Of a stretch of 21,001 bases of DNA, positions 1 through 7,515 are shown piece by piece. The position numbers and the translations under genes are program-made. The DNA comes from DATMGU01 sp035555315 (lineage in GTDB: Bacteria; Pseudomonadota; Alphaproteobacteria; ATCC43930; CGMCC-115725). The notes beneath the pieces were generated by a model, which saw nothing but the letters and a program-made list of their open reading frames with translations, did no database searches and had not been told where the DNA came from. The stretch lies in contig DATMGU010000062.1 in NCBI GenBank assembly GCA_035555315.1, positions 1-21,001 on the forward strand, written 5' to 3'. Positions within the stretch are counted from its first letter, which is position 1. Every line of letters starts with the position of its first letter.

Positions 1-316
1 AGAACTTGGCGCACTGATGCTCCCTGCCGCATGGGCGCGGTGCCCATCCGGTCAAATGGTAACGACCAGAGAATGTCGGTCTGGTCAGGGGCGGTACGGG
101 CGCGATCCACGGGGAATTGGAGGGCGCCCGCGCGGCCCTACCCCGATCCCGACAAGTTGTGGTCTTCAGGCTCATAACTTGAAGGTCGTAGGTTCAAATC
201 CTGCCCCCCAAACCACGCCACGGTACGATCCGAAACGCCTGCTGACGCCCTTCAGCGATTGCCGATGACCAGCTTCTTCATCCAGCCGCGATTGCCATCA
301 ACCGCGGCGTCCAACT
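1..316. other. non-coding left edge holding only the tRNA remnant
   Basis: I see no convincing coding region here. An open plus-strand frame at 17-268 runs through the tRNA remnant, has no recognisable family and no clear ribosome binding site, so I regard it as chance. If the tRNA fragment is an attachment scar, bases left of about 160 would be the end of the integrated element and bases right of 215 the original flank. That is inference. Confidence 0.5.
161..215 (+). pseudogene. 3' half of an initiator tRNA-Met (CAT), 5' half absent
   Basis: The stretch reads as the 3' half of a tRNA. It has an anticodon stem TCAGG/CTTGA around loop CTCATAA (anticodon CAT at 173-175), a variable region AGGTC, a T stem GTAGG/CCTGC around loop TTCAAAT (193-199), an acceptor 3' strand CCCCCAA, one A and a genomic CCA ending at 215. 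The wording closely resembles bacterial initiator tRNA-fMet. The 26 nt upstream of the anticodon stem contain neither the matching acceptor strand (a run of G is needed) nor a D arm, so the gene is incomplete. Such 3' halves are typical of attachment-site remnants after integration into a tRNA gene. A decayed tRNA copy is the alternative. Confidence 0.7.
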
Positions 317-682
317 TCATACGGGCAGCGAGTCGAGGAAGACGTAAAGGGCGGCGATCTTCCCGTCGCGGACGATGATGACGTCGAGCCCGGTGTAGCG
401 GGGCGGTCCGCCGGCTGGTCCGGATCCCCACGCGAGGCGTCCCCCATCCTGAACCGCTTGCGGGGTGCTGTGCGGTGTGTAGACGAAGCTCGGATGACCG
501 GCCCGCAATTCGCCCGCGATCTGATCCAGCGCCTCGTGGCCGACGTAACGGCCTATGGGGAGAAGAACGGTGCAGTCCTCAGTGTACAATTCTGCGATGG
601 CGGCGCGTCGAAGTGCAGGATCGCCTTCGCCGAAGACCTCCTGCAGGTTGCGCTGCAGCAGCGTTTCGATGGTGTCCGACAT
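317..682 (-). CDS. NTF2/SnoaL-like small protein (nuclear transport factor 2 family)
   Basis: A 121-residue protein starting MSDTIETLL. It has the usual layout of SnoaL-like cone-fold proteins: an N-terminal helix, LYTEDCTVLLPIGRYVGHEA in the first half, and strands ending in VIIVRDGKIAALYVFLDSLPV. Family members are small enzymes or ligand-binding domains of varied function, so no reaction can be assigned. I chose the start at 682 because AGGA sits just upstream and family similarity begins there; the longer open frame to 949 overlaps the dehydrogenase and reads as low-complexity. It lies 76 nt downstream of the dehydrogenase on the same strand, so the two are probably co-transcribed. Confidence 0.8.
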   Translation of the reverse strand: MSDTIETLLQRNLQEVFGEGDPALRRAAIAELYTEDCTVLLPIGRYVGHEALDQIAGELRAGHPSFVYTPHSTPQAVQDGGRLAWGSGPAGGPPRYTGLDVIIVRDGKIAALYVFLDSLPV

Positions 683-758
683 GATCCTGTTCCTGTCCGA
701 TGGGGTGAGGGACGGACCGTGAGCAACGGTGGGTCGGCTCCCGGTCCGCCGTGATGGC

Positions 759-1514
759 TCAGACCTGGGCCTGGCCGCCGTCGACGAAGAGTTCGGCGCC
801 GGCCATGAAGCTCGAATCATCCGAGGCGAGGAAGGCGACCACCTTGGCGATCTCGTCGGAGCTACCGACGCGGCCGATCGGGACCTGGGTCGCCATGTAG
901 TCCAGCAGCCCCTGCTGCTGGGCGGCGTCAGGACCGGCCAACCCGACAAGGCCCGGGGTCTTCACGGGACCAGGGCTGATGACGTTGACGCGGATGCCGC
1001 GCTCCTTGAGGTCGAGCGTCCAACTCCGTGCCAGGTTGCGCACCGCGGCCTTGGAGGCGCCGTAGACGCTGAAGGCGGCCGTGCCGGTCACGCCAGCTGT
1101 GGACCCCATCAGGATCACCGAAGCGCCATCGCGCAGCAGCGGCAGAGCCTTTTGCACGGTGAAGATCACACCCTTCACATTGCGGCCGAAGGTGTCCTCG
1201 TAGTGCTCTTCGGTAATGGCGCCGAGCGGCAGCATTGAGCCGCCGCCGGCGTTGGTGAAGACGACGTCGATCTGTGAATGCTTCTGCTGGACCGCGTCGT
1301 AGAGGCGGTCGATGTCAGCCAGCTTCGACATGTCGGCACACACGCCGCTCACTCGTCCGCCGATCGTCCTAACCGCCGCGTCCAGTTCTTCCTGGCGACG
1401 GCCGGTGACGAACACGGATGCGCCCTCGGCCGCGAAGCGCTTGGCGGTGGCAAGGCCGATGCCGCTGGTCCCGCCGGTCACCACGACCACCTTGCTCTCG
1501 AATTTGCCGGTCAT
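759..1514 (-). CDS. classical short-chain dehydrogenase/reductase (SDR)
   Basis: A 251-residue Rossmann-fold oxidoreductase of normal SDR length. The cofactor motif TGGTSGIG is at residues 13-20, NAG at 88-90, the structural Asn at 112, and the catalytic Ser138, Tyr151 and Lys155 (YGASK). Paired arginines at 39-40, after the second strand, favour NADP(H) over NAD(H) by family rule. PGPVKTPG follows the active site. The substrate cannot be read from sequence. The start at 1514 is fixed by a strong AAGGAGG 8 nt upstream; the frame continues to 1631 but would overlap the divergent regulator. It is likely first in a two-gene transcript with the SnoaL-like gene and is probably controlled by the divergent LysR protein. 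Confidence 0.93.
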   Translation of the reverse strand: MTGKFESKVVVVTGGTSGIGLATAKRFAAEGASVFVTGRRQEELDAAVRTIGGRVSGVCADMSKLADIDRLYDAVQQKHSQIDVVFTNAGGGSMLPLGAITEEHYEDTFGRNVKGVIFTVQKALPLLRDGASVILMGSTAGVTGTAAFSVYGASKAAVRNLARSWTLDLKERGIRVNVISPGPVKTPGLVGLAGPDAAQQQGLLDYMATQVPIGRVGSSDEIAKVVAFLASDDSSFMAGAELFVDGGQAQV

Positions 1515-1567
1515 CTTCTGCCTCCTTAATCCGGGCGGCAAATGGCTCGCCCTGTCAGTAATAAGAT

Positions 1568-1578
1568 GTTCATGGAAC
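1568..1578. promoter_or_regulatory. candidate operator in the SDR/LysR divergent spacer
   Basis: A perfect 4+4 inverted repeat, GTTC-ATG-GAAC, sits near the centre of the 116-bp spacer between the divergent dehydrogenase and LysR genes, and a further GAAC follows at 1582-1585. LysR proteins usually bind such dyads between themselves and the divergent target. The dyad is short, so chance is possible. Confidence 0.3.
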
Positions 1579-1630
1579 GAAGAACGCGGTAGACAGAGGT
1601 ATTGAGCTTCAGTGTTCCCTAAATGAGACA

Positions 1631-2539
1631 ATGATGGTGTCGAACCTCAACGATTATGCCCTCTTCGCCGAGGTGGTGACCCATGGCGGCTTCGCTGCGG
1701 CGGGGCGGGCGCTGCGGGCGCCGAAATCGACCCTGAGCCGGCGAATAGCGGCTTTGGAGACGCGCCTCGGCGTCCGGTTGATCGAGCGTTCCACGCGTCG
1801 CTTCCGGGTTACCGAAATCGGACAAGCCTTCTACGAGCGCTGCCGCATCGTCGTGATGGATGTGGAGCAGGCGGATGCGGTCGTGTCCGAGGCTCTGGGC
1901 GAGCCGCGCGGCGTTGTTCGCTGCAGTTGCCCGCTGGGCCTGGTCGAGGCGCTATCGTCCACCTTCGTCGGCTTCATGAAGGCTTTTCCGAAGGCGAAAC
2001 TGCAGATCGTGGCCGTCGATCGCGCGGTCGGCCTTATCGACGAGCGGATAGACGTCGCGGTCCGCGTCCGCGCGGCGCTCGACACCGACGCCGCCCTGAC
2101 CATACGGACTTTAGGTCGCTCCAGCCGGATCTTGGTCGCCTCGCCGACCCTGGCGGCTTCATGCACCGTCGGCGACGTGACGGCACTCTCGGAGTTGCCG
2201 ACGCTCGCCACGACCGATCAGATGGGCGAGATCGTGTGGGAATTCTCCGGGTCGGATGGCGAGCTACGCTCGATCCGTCATGAGCCGCGGATGACCTGCG
2301 TCGATTTCATGGCGCTTCGTGATGCCGCCGTCACTGGGCTTGGTGTGGCCCTCCTGCCGGATCATTCCTGCCGAGGCGAACTGGCGAGCGGTCGCTTGGT
2401 GCATGTCTTCCCGCAGTGGCGCACGGAGGACGGCATTGTCCACTTGGTCTTCACAACGCGCCGTGGCCTGCCGCCGGTTGTGCGCGCTTTTATCGACCAT
2501 TTGGCGGGAGCCTTCCGAAACGGCAACGTCGCAAGCTGA
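1631..2539 (+). CDS. LysR-family transcriptional regulator
   Basis: A 302-residue regulator of standard LysR length. The N-terminal winged helix-turn-helix covers about residues 5-64, with FAAAGRALRAPKSTLSRRI, then LETRLGVRLIERSTRRF and TEIG. The rest is the effector-binding domain (about 93-295), including LGVALLPDH near the end. It most resembles the subgroup that controls an adjacent, divergent SDR or related oxidoreductase. Two ATG codons in tandem (1631, 1634) are possible starts with only a weak GAG upstream. It probably represses or activates the divergent SDR-SnoaL pair and regulates itself; the inducer is unknown. Confidence 0.92.
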   Translation: MMVSNLNDYALFAEVVTHGGFAAAGRALRAPKSTLSRRIAALETRLGVRLIERSTRRFRVTEIGQAFYERCRIVVMDVEQADAVVSEALGEPRGVVRCSCPLGLVEALSSTFVGFMKAFPKAKLQIVAVDRAVGLIDERIDVAVRVRAALDTDAALTIRTLGRSSRILVASPTLAASCTVGDVTALSELPTLATTDQMGEIVWEFSGSDGELRSIRHEPRMTCVDFMALRDAAVTGLGVALLPDHSCRGELASGRLVHVFPQWRTEDGIVHLVFTTRRGLPPVVRAFIDHLAGAFRNGNVAS

Positions 2540-2616
2540 AGTAACCACCAAAGAAGGCGGCCCGCAATCAGGGTGTTTGCTCGGCAGCGAGCCTGGGAAT
2601 CGCCCGTTCAACCTAT

Positions 2617-2661
2617 CGCAAGAATCGGGTGTTGTGGCCCCCGCAACCAACGATTCTTGCG
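2617..2661. repeat. long hairpin with 11-bp perfect arms
   Basis: CGCAAGAATCG (2617-2627) is perfectly complementary to CGATTCTTGCG (2651-2661). Inside, GTTGTGG (2631-2637) pairs with CCGCAAC (2641-2647) with one G-T wobble and a 3-nt loop. No T-tract follows on either strand, so it is not a standard intrinsic terminator, though it could act as an RNA processing or decay barrier for the LysR message 78 nt upstream. Confidence 0.75.
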
Positions 2662-2667
2662 TAACCG

Positions 2668-2704
2668 CGATCCCCGGAACAGACGTTCCATTTCGCCGGG
2701 ATCG
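2668..2704. repeat. second nested hairpin
   Basis: Outer arms CGATCCCCGG (2668-2677) and CCGGGATCG (2696-2704) pair with one bulged C. An alternative inner dyad, GGAAC (2676-2680) and GTTCC (2685-2689), surrounds a 4-nt loop. It directly follows the first hairpin. It resembles a degenerate repetitive palindromic element more than a terminator, as no T-tract is present. Confidence 0.65.
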
Positions 2705-2791
2705 GGTGTCGCGTGTCCGGGATTTAAACCTAACGCGGTGCTGGTGCGACGGGTATGTATCGCGCAGTCACCGGCATCCAGCGAAATCCGC

Positions 2792-2831
2792 CACCGTATA
2801 TTAGACAGATACACCGTATATTAGACAGATA
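2792..2831. repeat. 20-bp perfect tandem duplication
   Basis: The unit CACCGTATATTAGACAGATA occurs twice head-to-tail (2792-2811 and 2812-2831) with no mismatch. The junction creates the dyad ATAC-ACC-GTAT. It is AT-richer than its surroundings and lies 45-84 bp beyond the 3' end of tRNA-Glu. It could be a replication-slippage duplication, an insertion target duplication or a binding-site pair. Confidence 0.85.
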
Positions 2832-2875
2832 TTGGACGCTCCGGCGCCTGCATCTTGCCAACCCGTTGAAAGAAT

Positions 2876-2951
2876 TGGCGTCCCCAAGGGGATTCGAACC
2901 CCTGTTACCGCCGTGAGAGGGCGATGTCCTAGGCCTCTAGACGATGGGGAC
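2876..2951 (-). tRNA. tRNA-Glu (CTC anticodon)
   Basis: A complete 76-nt cloverleaf on the minus strand. Acceptor arms GTCCCCA and TGGGGAC pair fully, the discriminator is G and the CCA is encoded. The T arm is GGGGTTCGAATCCCC. The anticodon stem TCGCC/GGCGG surrounds loop CTCTCAC, giving anticodon CTC, which reads GAG. The D arm TCTAGAGGCCTAGGA is typical of tRNA-Glu. Confidence 0.97.
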
Positions 2952-2967
2952 TGGAGGCGAGGGGCGA

Positions 2968-2996
2968 GTTCTAGCTGAGCGCATCGGCGGGATCAA
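2968..2996 (-). promoter_or_regulatory. sigma70-type promoter of tRNA-Glu
   Basis: On the minus strand a -35 element TTGATC (2991-2996) is followed after exactly 17 bp by a -10 element TAGAAC (2968-2973). Transcription would start near 2961, about 10 nt before the mature tRNA 5' end. The bases between -10 and start are very GC-rich (TCGCCCC), which by general knowledge marks stable-RNA promoters subject to stringent control. Confidence 0.75.
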
Positions 2997-3015
2997 GCGA
3001 TTACCGCAAGGCGGT

Positions 3016-4968
3016 TCATGGCGCCGTATTCGTATGGTGGCCAGTGGTCAGCTGGTGCAGAATCTCCGCCAAGGCCGAGAATTGATAGGGTTTCGCCAGA
3101 AAGGTCATGTCATCGGCGATGCCTTCGCGGTGTATTCCCTCGCGCGTGTAACCCGAGGCCAGCAGGATTTGAACGTCCGGCCGGAGGCGCCGCGCTTCGC
3201 GGGCGAGGTCGACGCCGTCCATCCCCTTCGGCATCACGATATCGGTGAAGAGAACGTCTATCGGTATGTCGCGCCGGAGGATCGTCAGGGCCACCCGCGC
3301 ATTGGCCGCCGAAAGAACCTCGTACCCCAGGCTGCGCAGCGTCTCGACGGTGATGTCGAGCACCTCGTTGTCGTCTTCGACAACGAGTACCGAGGGCGGT
3401 CGGGTCTCCTGCTTCGCGCCGCCGGCCTGCGACGCCGCGTCGTCGACATCGCCGACGCCGCACGGCAGATAGAGGCGAATAGTGGTGCCTTTTCCCGGTT
3501 TGCTTTGAATTTCGAGCTGCCCATTCGACTGGCGCGCGAAGCCGTACACCTGACTGAGACCAAGCCCAGTGCCCTTGCCCACGTCCTTGGTCGTGAAGAA
3601 CGGTTCGATCGCCCGCGCCTTGACCTCGGCGCTCATGCCGTCGCCGGTATCGTGGATGCTTACGACGACATAAGGCCCAGGCCCGATATCGGTCAGGGCG
3701 GCGGCGTGTTGTTCATCGAGGACGATGTTCCTGGTCTCGATGAGCAGCGTGCCGCCGACGGGCATCGCATCGCGTGCATTGACGGCGAGATTCATCAGCG
3801 AGGATTGGAATTGCGCCTGATCGACGCTCATGCCCCAGAGGTCCGGGGCGAGTTTCGTCTCGATCGAGACGGTTTCTCCGACAGCCCGGCGCAGCAGGGT
3901 ATCGAATGCGGTGATCAACTCGTTCAGGTCGGATGGTTGCGGCTGGAGCGTCTGGCGCCGCGAGAAAGCGAGCAACTGCGCCACGAGTTGGGCGCCTCGA
4001 TCGGCCGCCCGATGGGCCGTCTCGGCGATCCGTTTCACCCGCGCATCGGGCGTGATCTTGGTGATGAGCGAGAGGCTTCCGATCACGGCGGTGAGCAGGT
4101 TGTTGAAGTCGTGCGCGATGCCGCCGGTCAATTGTCCGACCGTCTCCAGCTTCTGCGCCTGATAGAGCTGTTCCCTCGCTCGTTCGAGCTGTCGCCGTTC
4201 GCTGATGTCCCGGGTGATTTTGGCGAACCCGACGAGGTTGCCCCGTTCGTCGAGAATGCGGTCTATGACGACGCTCGCCCAAAACCGGGCGCCGCCCTTG
4301 CGGAGGCGCCAGCCCTCAGCCTCGTACCTCCCGGTTTCGGCGGCGGTACGCAGCGCCATCGCCGGAAGCTCGGCGGCCCGATCCTCGTCGGTGTAGAAGA
4401 TCGAGAAGTTTCGCCCGACGACCTCCTCGGCCGTGTAACCCTTGGTCCGTACGGCTCCGGGGTTCCAATTCTGGATGATCCCAGTCCTGTCGATCATGAA
4501 GAGCGAGTAATCGACGACGCCCTCCACCAGGAGACGAAAGCGCTGCTCGCTTTGGCGAAGCGCCTCCATGGTGGCGCGCCGCTCCGTCACGTCGCGGGTT
4601 ATCTTGGCAAAGCCGATGACGCGGTCGGCTTCGTAGATCGCTTCGATCACGGCGAGCGCCCAGAACTGTGTTCCGTCGCGCCGCATCCGCCACCCTTCTT
4701 CTTCAAACCGCCCGGCCCGGCGCGCCTGGTCGAGTGCCCGTTCGGGCTTCCCGGCGGCGCGATCCTCGGGCGTGAAGAGTATCGAGAAATGCTGGCCGAT
4801 GATTTCCGCGGCGGTGAACCCGCCCAGACGTTCCGCCCCGGTGTTCCAACTCGCCACCACGCCATGCTCGTCAAGCATGAAGAGGGCGTAGTCGGTGACC
4901 GCCTGAATGAGCAGGTTCAAGCGATGGCCGTCATTCTCGGCCGGGCGCATCTGAATATCGTCCGCCAC
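3016..4968 (-). CDS. PAS-PAS hybrid sensor histidine kinase with C-terminal receiver
   Basis: A 650-residue cytoplasmic hybrid kinase with no membrane segment. Two PAS domains with PAC tails (about 15-130 and 140-260, each ending GFAKITRD) precede the H-box GGIAHDFNNLL with phospho-accepting His286. Then come the N-box NLAVNARDAM (Asn397), G1 DTGDGM, the F-box EPFFTTK, G2 GKGTGLGLS, and a receiver domain with EDD near 532, phosphorylatable Asp576 (FTDIVMP) and Lys626 (LAKP). This is the CckA-like orthodox class without a membrane anchor. The signal, cofactor and output partner are not visible and no response regulator gene adjoins. I chose the GTG start at 4968, preceded by GGGAG at good spacing; an in-frame TTG at 4989 has no such site. 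Confidence 0.93.
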   Translation of the reverse strand: MADDIQMRPAENDGHRLNLLIQAVTDYALFMLDEHGVVASWNTGAERLGGFTAAEIIGQHFSILFTPEDRAAGKPERALDQARRAGRFEEEGWRMRRDGTQFWALAVIEAIYEADRVIGFAKITRDVTERRATMEALRQSEQRFRLLVEGVVDYSLFMIDRTGIIQNWNPGAVRTKGYTAEEVVGRNFSIFYTDEDRAAELPAMALRTAAETGRYEAEGWRLRKGGARFWASVVIDRILDERGNLVGFAKITRDISERRQLERAREQLYQAQKLETVGQLTGGIAHDFNNLLTAVIGSLSLITKITPDARVKRIAETAHRAADRGAQLVAQLLAFSRRQTLQPQPSDLNELITAFDTLLRRAVGETVSIETKLAPDLWGMSVDQAQFQSSLMNLAVNARDAMPVGGTLLIETRNIVLDEQHAAALTDIGPGPYVVVSIHDTGDGMSAEVKARAIEPFFTTKDVGKGTGLGLSQVYGFARQSNGQLEIQSKPGKGTTIRLYLPCGVGDVDDAASQAGGAKQETRPPSVLVVEDDNEVLDITVETLRSLGYEVLSAANARVALTILRRDIPIDVLFTDIVMPKGMDGVDLAREARRLRPDVQILLASGYTREGIHREGIADDMTFLAKPYQFSALAEILHQLTTGHHTNTAP

Positions 4969-5101
4969 CCGTTTCTCCCAGCGCGGCAAGTTCGCTTCAG
5001 ATGCGGCGGAAACTCATGTACCAGCCGACCACGCGACGCAGCGAAAACAGCTTACCCGTGCAGCTCTCGTGCCGGTAGCAACTTTCGAGGCCCCCAGTGG
5101 G

Positions 5102-5587
5102 TCAGTCGCGGAAGTTCTGGTACTGCAGCGGATACTCGATCTTCAGACCGCGGACGAAGGCGATGGCTTCCTGCAGATCGTCGCGCTTTTTGCCGGTGAC
5201 GCGCAGCTCGTCGCCCTGGATCGCCACCTGGACCTTGAGCTTGCTGTCCTTGAGCTCGCGCACCAGGCGCTTGGCCAGGTCCTTGTCGACGCCTTGCTTG
5301 ATGGTGATGGTCTGGCGCAGCGTGTCGCCGGATGCCTTTTCCGGATCCTTGAACTCCAGCGCACCGGCATCGACCTTGCGACGGGTGAGGTGGGTGCGGA
5401 TCAACTCGTGCAGCTGTTTCAGCTTGAGTTGGTCGTCCGCCAGCACGGTCAAGACATCGCCGGCGCGCTCGATCGAGCATTTGCTGCCCTTGAAGTCGAA
5501 CCGTGTGTCGATCTCACGCTGAATGCCGCCCAGGGCGTTGTCGACCTCGGCGAGGTCCGTCTTGGACAGGATGTCGAAACTCGGCAT
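5102..5587 (-). CDS. yajQ: YajQ-family nucleotide-binding protein
   Basis: A 161-residue protein, close to the usual 160-165 for YajQ. It begins MPSFDILSKTDLAEVDNALG, then RFDFKGSKCSIE, and ends IEYPLQYQNFRD, all hallmarks of the family. YajQ proteins have two ferredoxin-like folds and bind nucleotides; members in Xanthomonas and Pseudomonas have been described as cyclic di-GMP effectors. Whether this one senses c-di-GMP is unknown. An in-frame ATG 36 nt upstream (5623) would add a non-conserved leader, so I use 5587. It stands alone, 113 bp downstream of the helicase gene on the same strand. Confidence 0.96.
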   Translation of the reverse strand: MPSFDILSKTDLAEVDNALGGIQREIDTRFDFKGSKCSIERAGDVLTVLADDQLKLKQLHELIRTHLTRRKVDAGALEFKDPEKASGDTLRQTITIKQGVDKDLAKRLVRELKDSKLKVQVAIQGDELRVTGKKRDDLQEAIAFVRGLKIEYPLQYQNFRD

Positions 5588-5700
5588 TGGGTGTCGTCCC
5601 GGTTTAGCCCGTGCAGCCGGCATCGATCCGGCGGCGCATGGCCAAGTATATAGCCGATGCGCCGCCGGACGGTAGCCGTCGATCGTCTAAAGGGCCGAGA

Positions 5701-7017
5701 TCAGCCGACGCGGCGCAGCGAGCGCCGGGCGGCGTCGCCAGTGTGGCCGCCGGTCGAGCGGGCGCCGTAAGGCTGCGCGCTGGCCGGGCGGGGCCCGCCG
5801 GACTTGTTCCAGGAGCCGCCCTCGCCGGGCCGGCCGAACCGGCGCTTCGGACGGGAATGGAAGCCGCTTTGCGGCTCCAGTCCGGTGACGACATGCGGCA
5901 CCAGCGGTGCGCCGGTATAGCGTTCGATGCGATCGACCAGCCCCTTATCCGCCGGCGAGGCGAACGAGATGGCGATGCCGGTCGCCCCGGCGCGGCCGGT
6001 GCGGCCGATGCGGTGGACGTAATCCTCCGCCTGGCGCGGCAGATCGAAGTTGATGACGTGGGTGATGTCCTTGACGTCGATGCCGCGCGCCGCGACGTCG
6101 GTCGCGACCAGCAGGCGGATATGCCCGTTGCGCAGCCGCATCACGGTGTGGTTGCGGGCACCTTGCGTCATGTCGCCATGCAGGGGGGCCGCGTTGTGGC
6201 CGGCGGCGGTCAGTTCGGCCGCCAATTGGTCGGCGTCGCGGTTGGTCGCGGCGAAGATGATCGCCTTGCCGACCTCTTCGCTGGCCGCCCAATGGGCCAG
6301 CAAACGGCGCTTATGGCCGAGATCGTCGGCGATCTGCAGGCGCTGTTCGATCCGGTCGACCGTCACGTTGCCGACATCGACGGCGATCCGCTCCGGCTCG
6401 GTCAGCAGCCGGTTGGCCAATTCGGTCATGCGCCGGTCGAAGGTCGCGGTGAACAGCAGGGTCTGGCGGGTCGACGGGCTGGCCGCGGCGATGCGCTCCA
6501 CATCGTCGATGAAGCCCATATCGAGCATGCGATCGGCCTCGTCGAGGACCAGCAGCTGGAGCTGCGACAAATCGATGGTGCGGCGGGTCAGGTGATCGAT
6601 CAGCCGGCCCGGCGTCGCGACGATGATGTCGACCGGACGCGACAGCTGCTGCATCTGCAGGCGATAGGGCATACCGCCCAGGATCGAGACGGTGTTGAGC
6701 CGCATGAATTTGCCGAGCACGCGCACCGCGTCGACGATCTGGCCGGCCAACTCGCGGGTCGGTGCCAGGACCAGGATATGCGGACCGCGCTGGCGCGGCC
6801 GTCCGGACTTATCGTCCAGCGTGGCGGCGATGCGCTGCAAGGCCGGCAGAACGAAGGCGGCGGTCTTGCCGGTGCCCGTTTGGGCGGTGCCGATCAGGTC
6901 GCGGCCGGCGATCGCCAGCGGCAGGGCGGCGGCTTGGATCGGCGTCGGCTCGGTATAGCCGGCGGTCTCGAGGGCTTGGAGAAGCAGCGGATGCAGGTTG
7001 AAATCGGCGAATGACAA
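5701..7017 (-). CDS. DEAD-box ATP-dependent RNA helicase, RhlE-like
   Basis: A 438-residue helicase. Visible motifs: Q motif region F3...PTPIQ (24-28), Walker A AQTGTGKT (45-52), PTRELAGQI, TPGRLID, DEAD within VLDEADRMLDMGF (about 159-162), FTATF (motif III, Thr in place of the usual Ser), and HRIGRTGRAG (about 335). The tail from about residue 370 is rich in Gly, Arg and Ser, usual for RNA binding in RhlE types, which remodel RNA in ribosome assembly, cold response and decay. The start is TTG at 7017: family proteins begin MSFADF and GAGG lies 9 nt upstream. A second TTG at 7035 lacks a binding site and no ATG is available. Confidence 0.94.
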   Translation of the reverse strand: MSFADFNLHPLLLQALETAGYTEPTPIQAAALPLAIAGRDLIGTAQTGTGKTAAFVLPALQRIAATLDDKSGRPRQRGPHILVLAPTRELAGQIVDAVRVLGKFMRLNTVSILGGMPYRLQMQQLSRPVDIIVATPGRLIDHLTRRTIDLSQLQLLVLDEADRMLDMGFIDDVERIAAASPSTRQTLLFTATFDRRMTELANRLLTEPERIAVDVGNVTVDRIEQRLQIADDLGHKRRLLAHWAASEEVGKAIIFAATNRDADQLAAELTAAGHNAAPLHGDMTQGARNHTVMRLRNGHIRLLVATDVAARGIDVKDITHVINFDLPRQAEDYVHRIGRTGRAGATGIAISFASPADKGLVDRIERYTGAPLVPHVVTGLEPQSGFHSRPKRRFGRPGEGGSWNKSGGPRPASAQPYGARSTGGHTGDAARRSLRRVG

Positions 7018-7228
7018 AAGCGGAATCCTCAACAAAGCGTCAGATTCGCGCGGTGTCCAAACGGCCGGAAAGCCCAGCTGGGAAGACGAGGACGCGCGAC
7101 GGACAGAAAACGGGACTGCGCGCCCCCTCAGGAAAAGGAGACGCGGTTAGGGCCGGTTCCGGTCGGTCGCGGAAGCGGCGGGGTTGGGGGCGGAAGGACG
7201 TGGTATCACCGGGTCGGCACTGCCCCCC

Positions 7229-7257
7229 GTCACAGGAACGGTCTGTCACGGGAACGG
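7229..7257. repeat. 13-bp direct repeat pair
   Basis: GTCACAGGAACGG (7229-7241) recurs as GTCACGGGAACGG (7245-7257), one mismatch, 3 nt apart. The pair is itself flanked by GGCACTGCC and GGCGCTGCC, a second one-mismatch direct repeat, which suggests an old local duplication or a pair of protein-binding sites. Confidence 0.6.
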
Positions 7258-7515
7258 CGCTGCCACCAGCTGAAGAACCTGCGACCAACGCGCCTGCGCC
7301 TCAACCACTTAACTGCGGCGCACAATACTGGTTTCGCCAAAAAACGCTACCCCGATCCATTCAGGTCAGAGCCGCGTCAGGCGAGGGGTGCGAGAAGCGT
7401 TGGATGCCGGGGGGTGCGACAGGAAGCCCGGGGACAGGAGACCCCGAGGATTGCTACGGGAATGTGCCGAAAACCATCGCCATGATACACAAGGTAAACT
7501 CGGCCATCTCAACCT

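Larger units (their letters stand above)
2540..2875. other. non-coding spacer rich in inverted and tandem repeats
   Basis: No credible gene lies in these 336 bp; the short open frames have no family signature. The stretch holds two strong stem-loops (2617-2661 and 2668-2704) and a 20-bp tandem duplication (2792-2831). It is the region immediately 3' of a tRNA-Glu gene, a classic integration hotspot, so it may be the debris of past insertions. No transposase or integrase remnant is recognisable. Confidence 0.6.

Noticed and set aside
683..949. N-terminal extension of the SnoaL-like gene to 949
   Set aside because: It would overlap the SDR coding region and the extra residues are low complexity; a good binding site precedes the ATG at 682.
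2617..2704. Intrinsic terminator of the LysR gene
   Set aside because: The stems are strong but no run of T follows on either strand, so it is listed as a repeat rather than a terminator.
2792..2831. Possible CRISPR seed
   Set aside because: Only two copies, directly adjacent with no spacer between them, and no cas gene in the window.
2944..5199. 751-codon open frame on the plus strand
   Set aside because: It lies antisense to the hybrid kinase, whose motifs are all intact, and also crosses the tRNA-Glu promoter. Its protein is a charged low-complexity sequence typical of antisense frames in GC-rich DNA.
5611..7014. 467-codon open frame on the plus strand
   Set aside because: Antisense to the DEAD-box helicase with intact motifs; its own sequence shows no family pattern.
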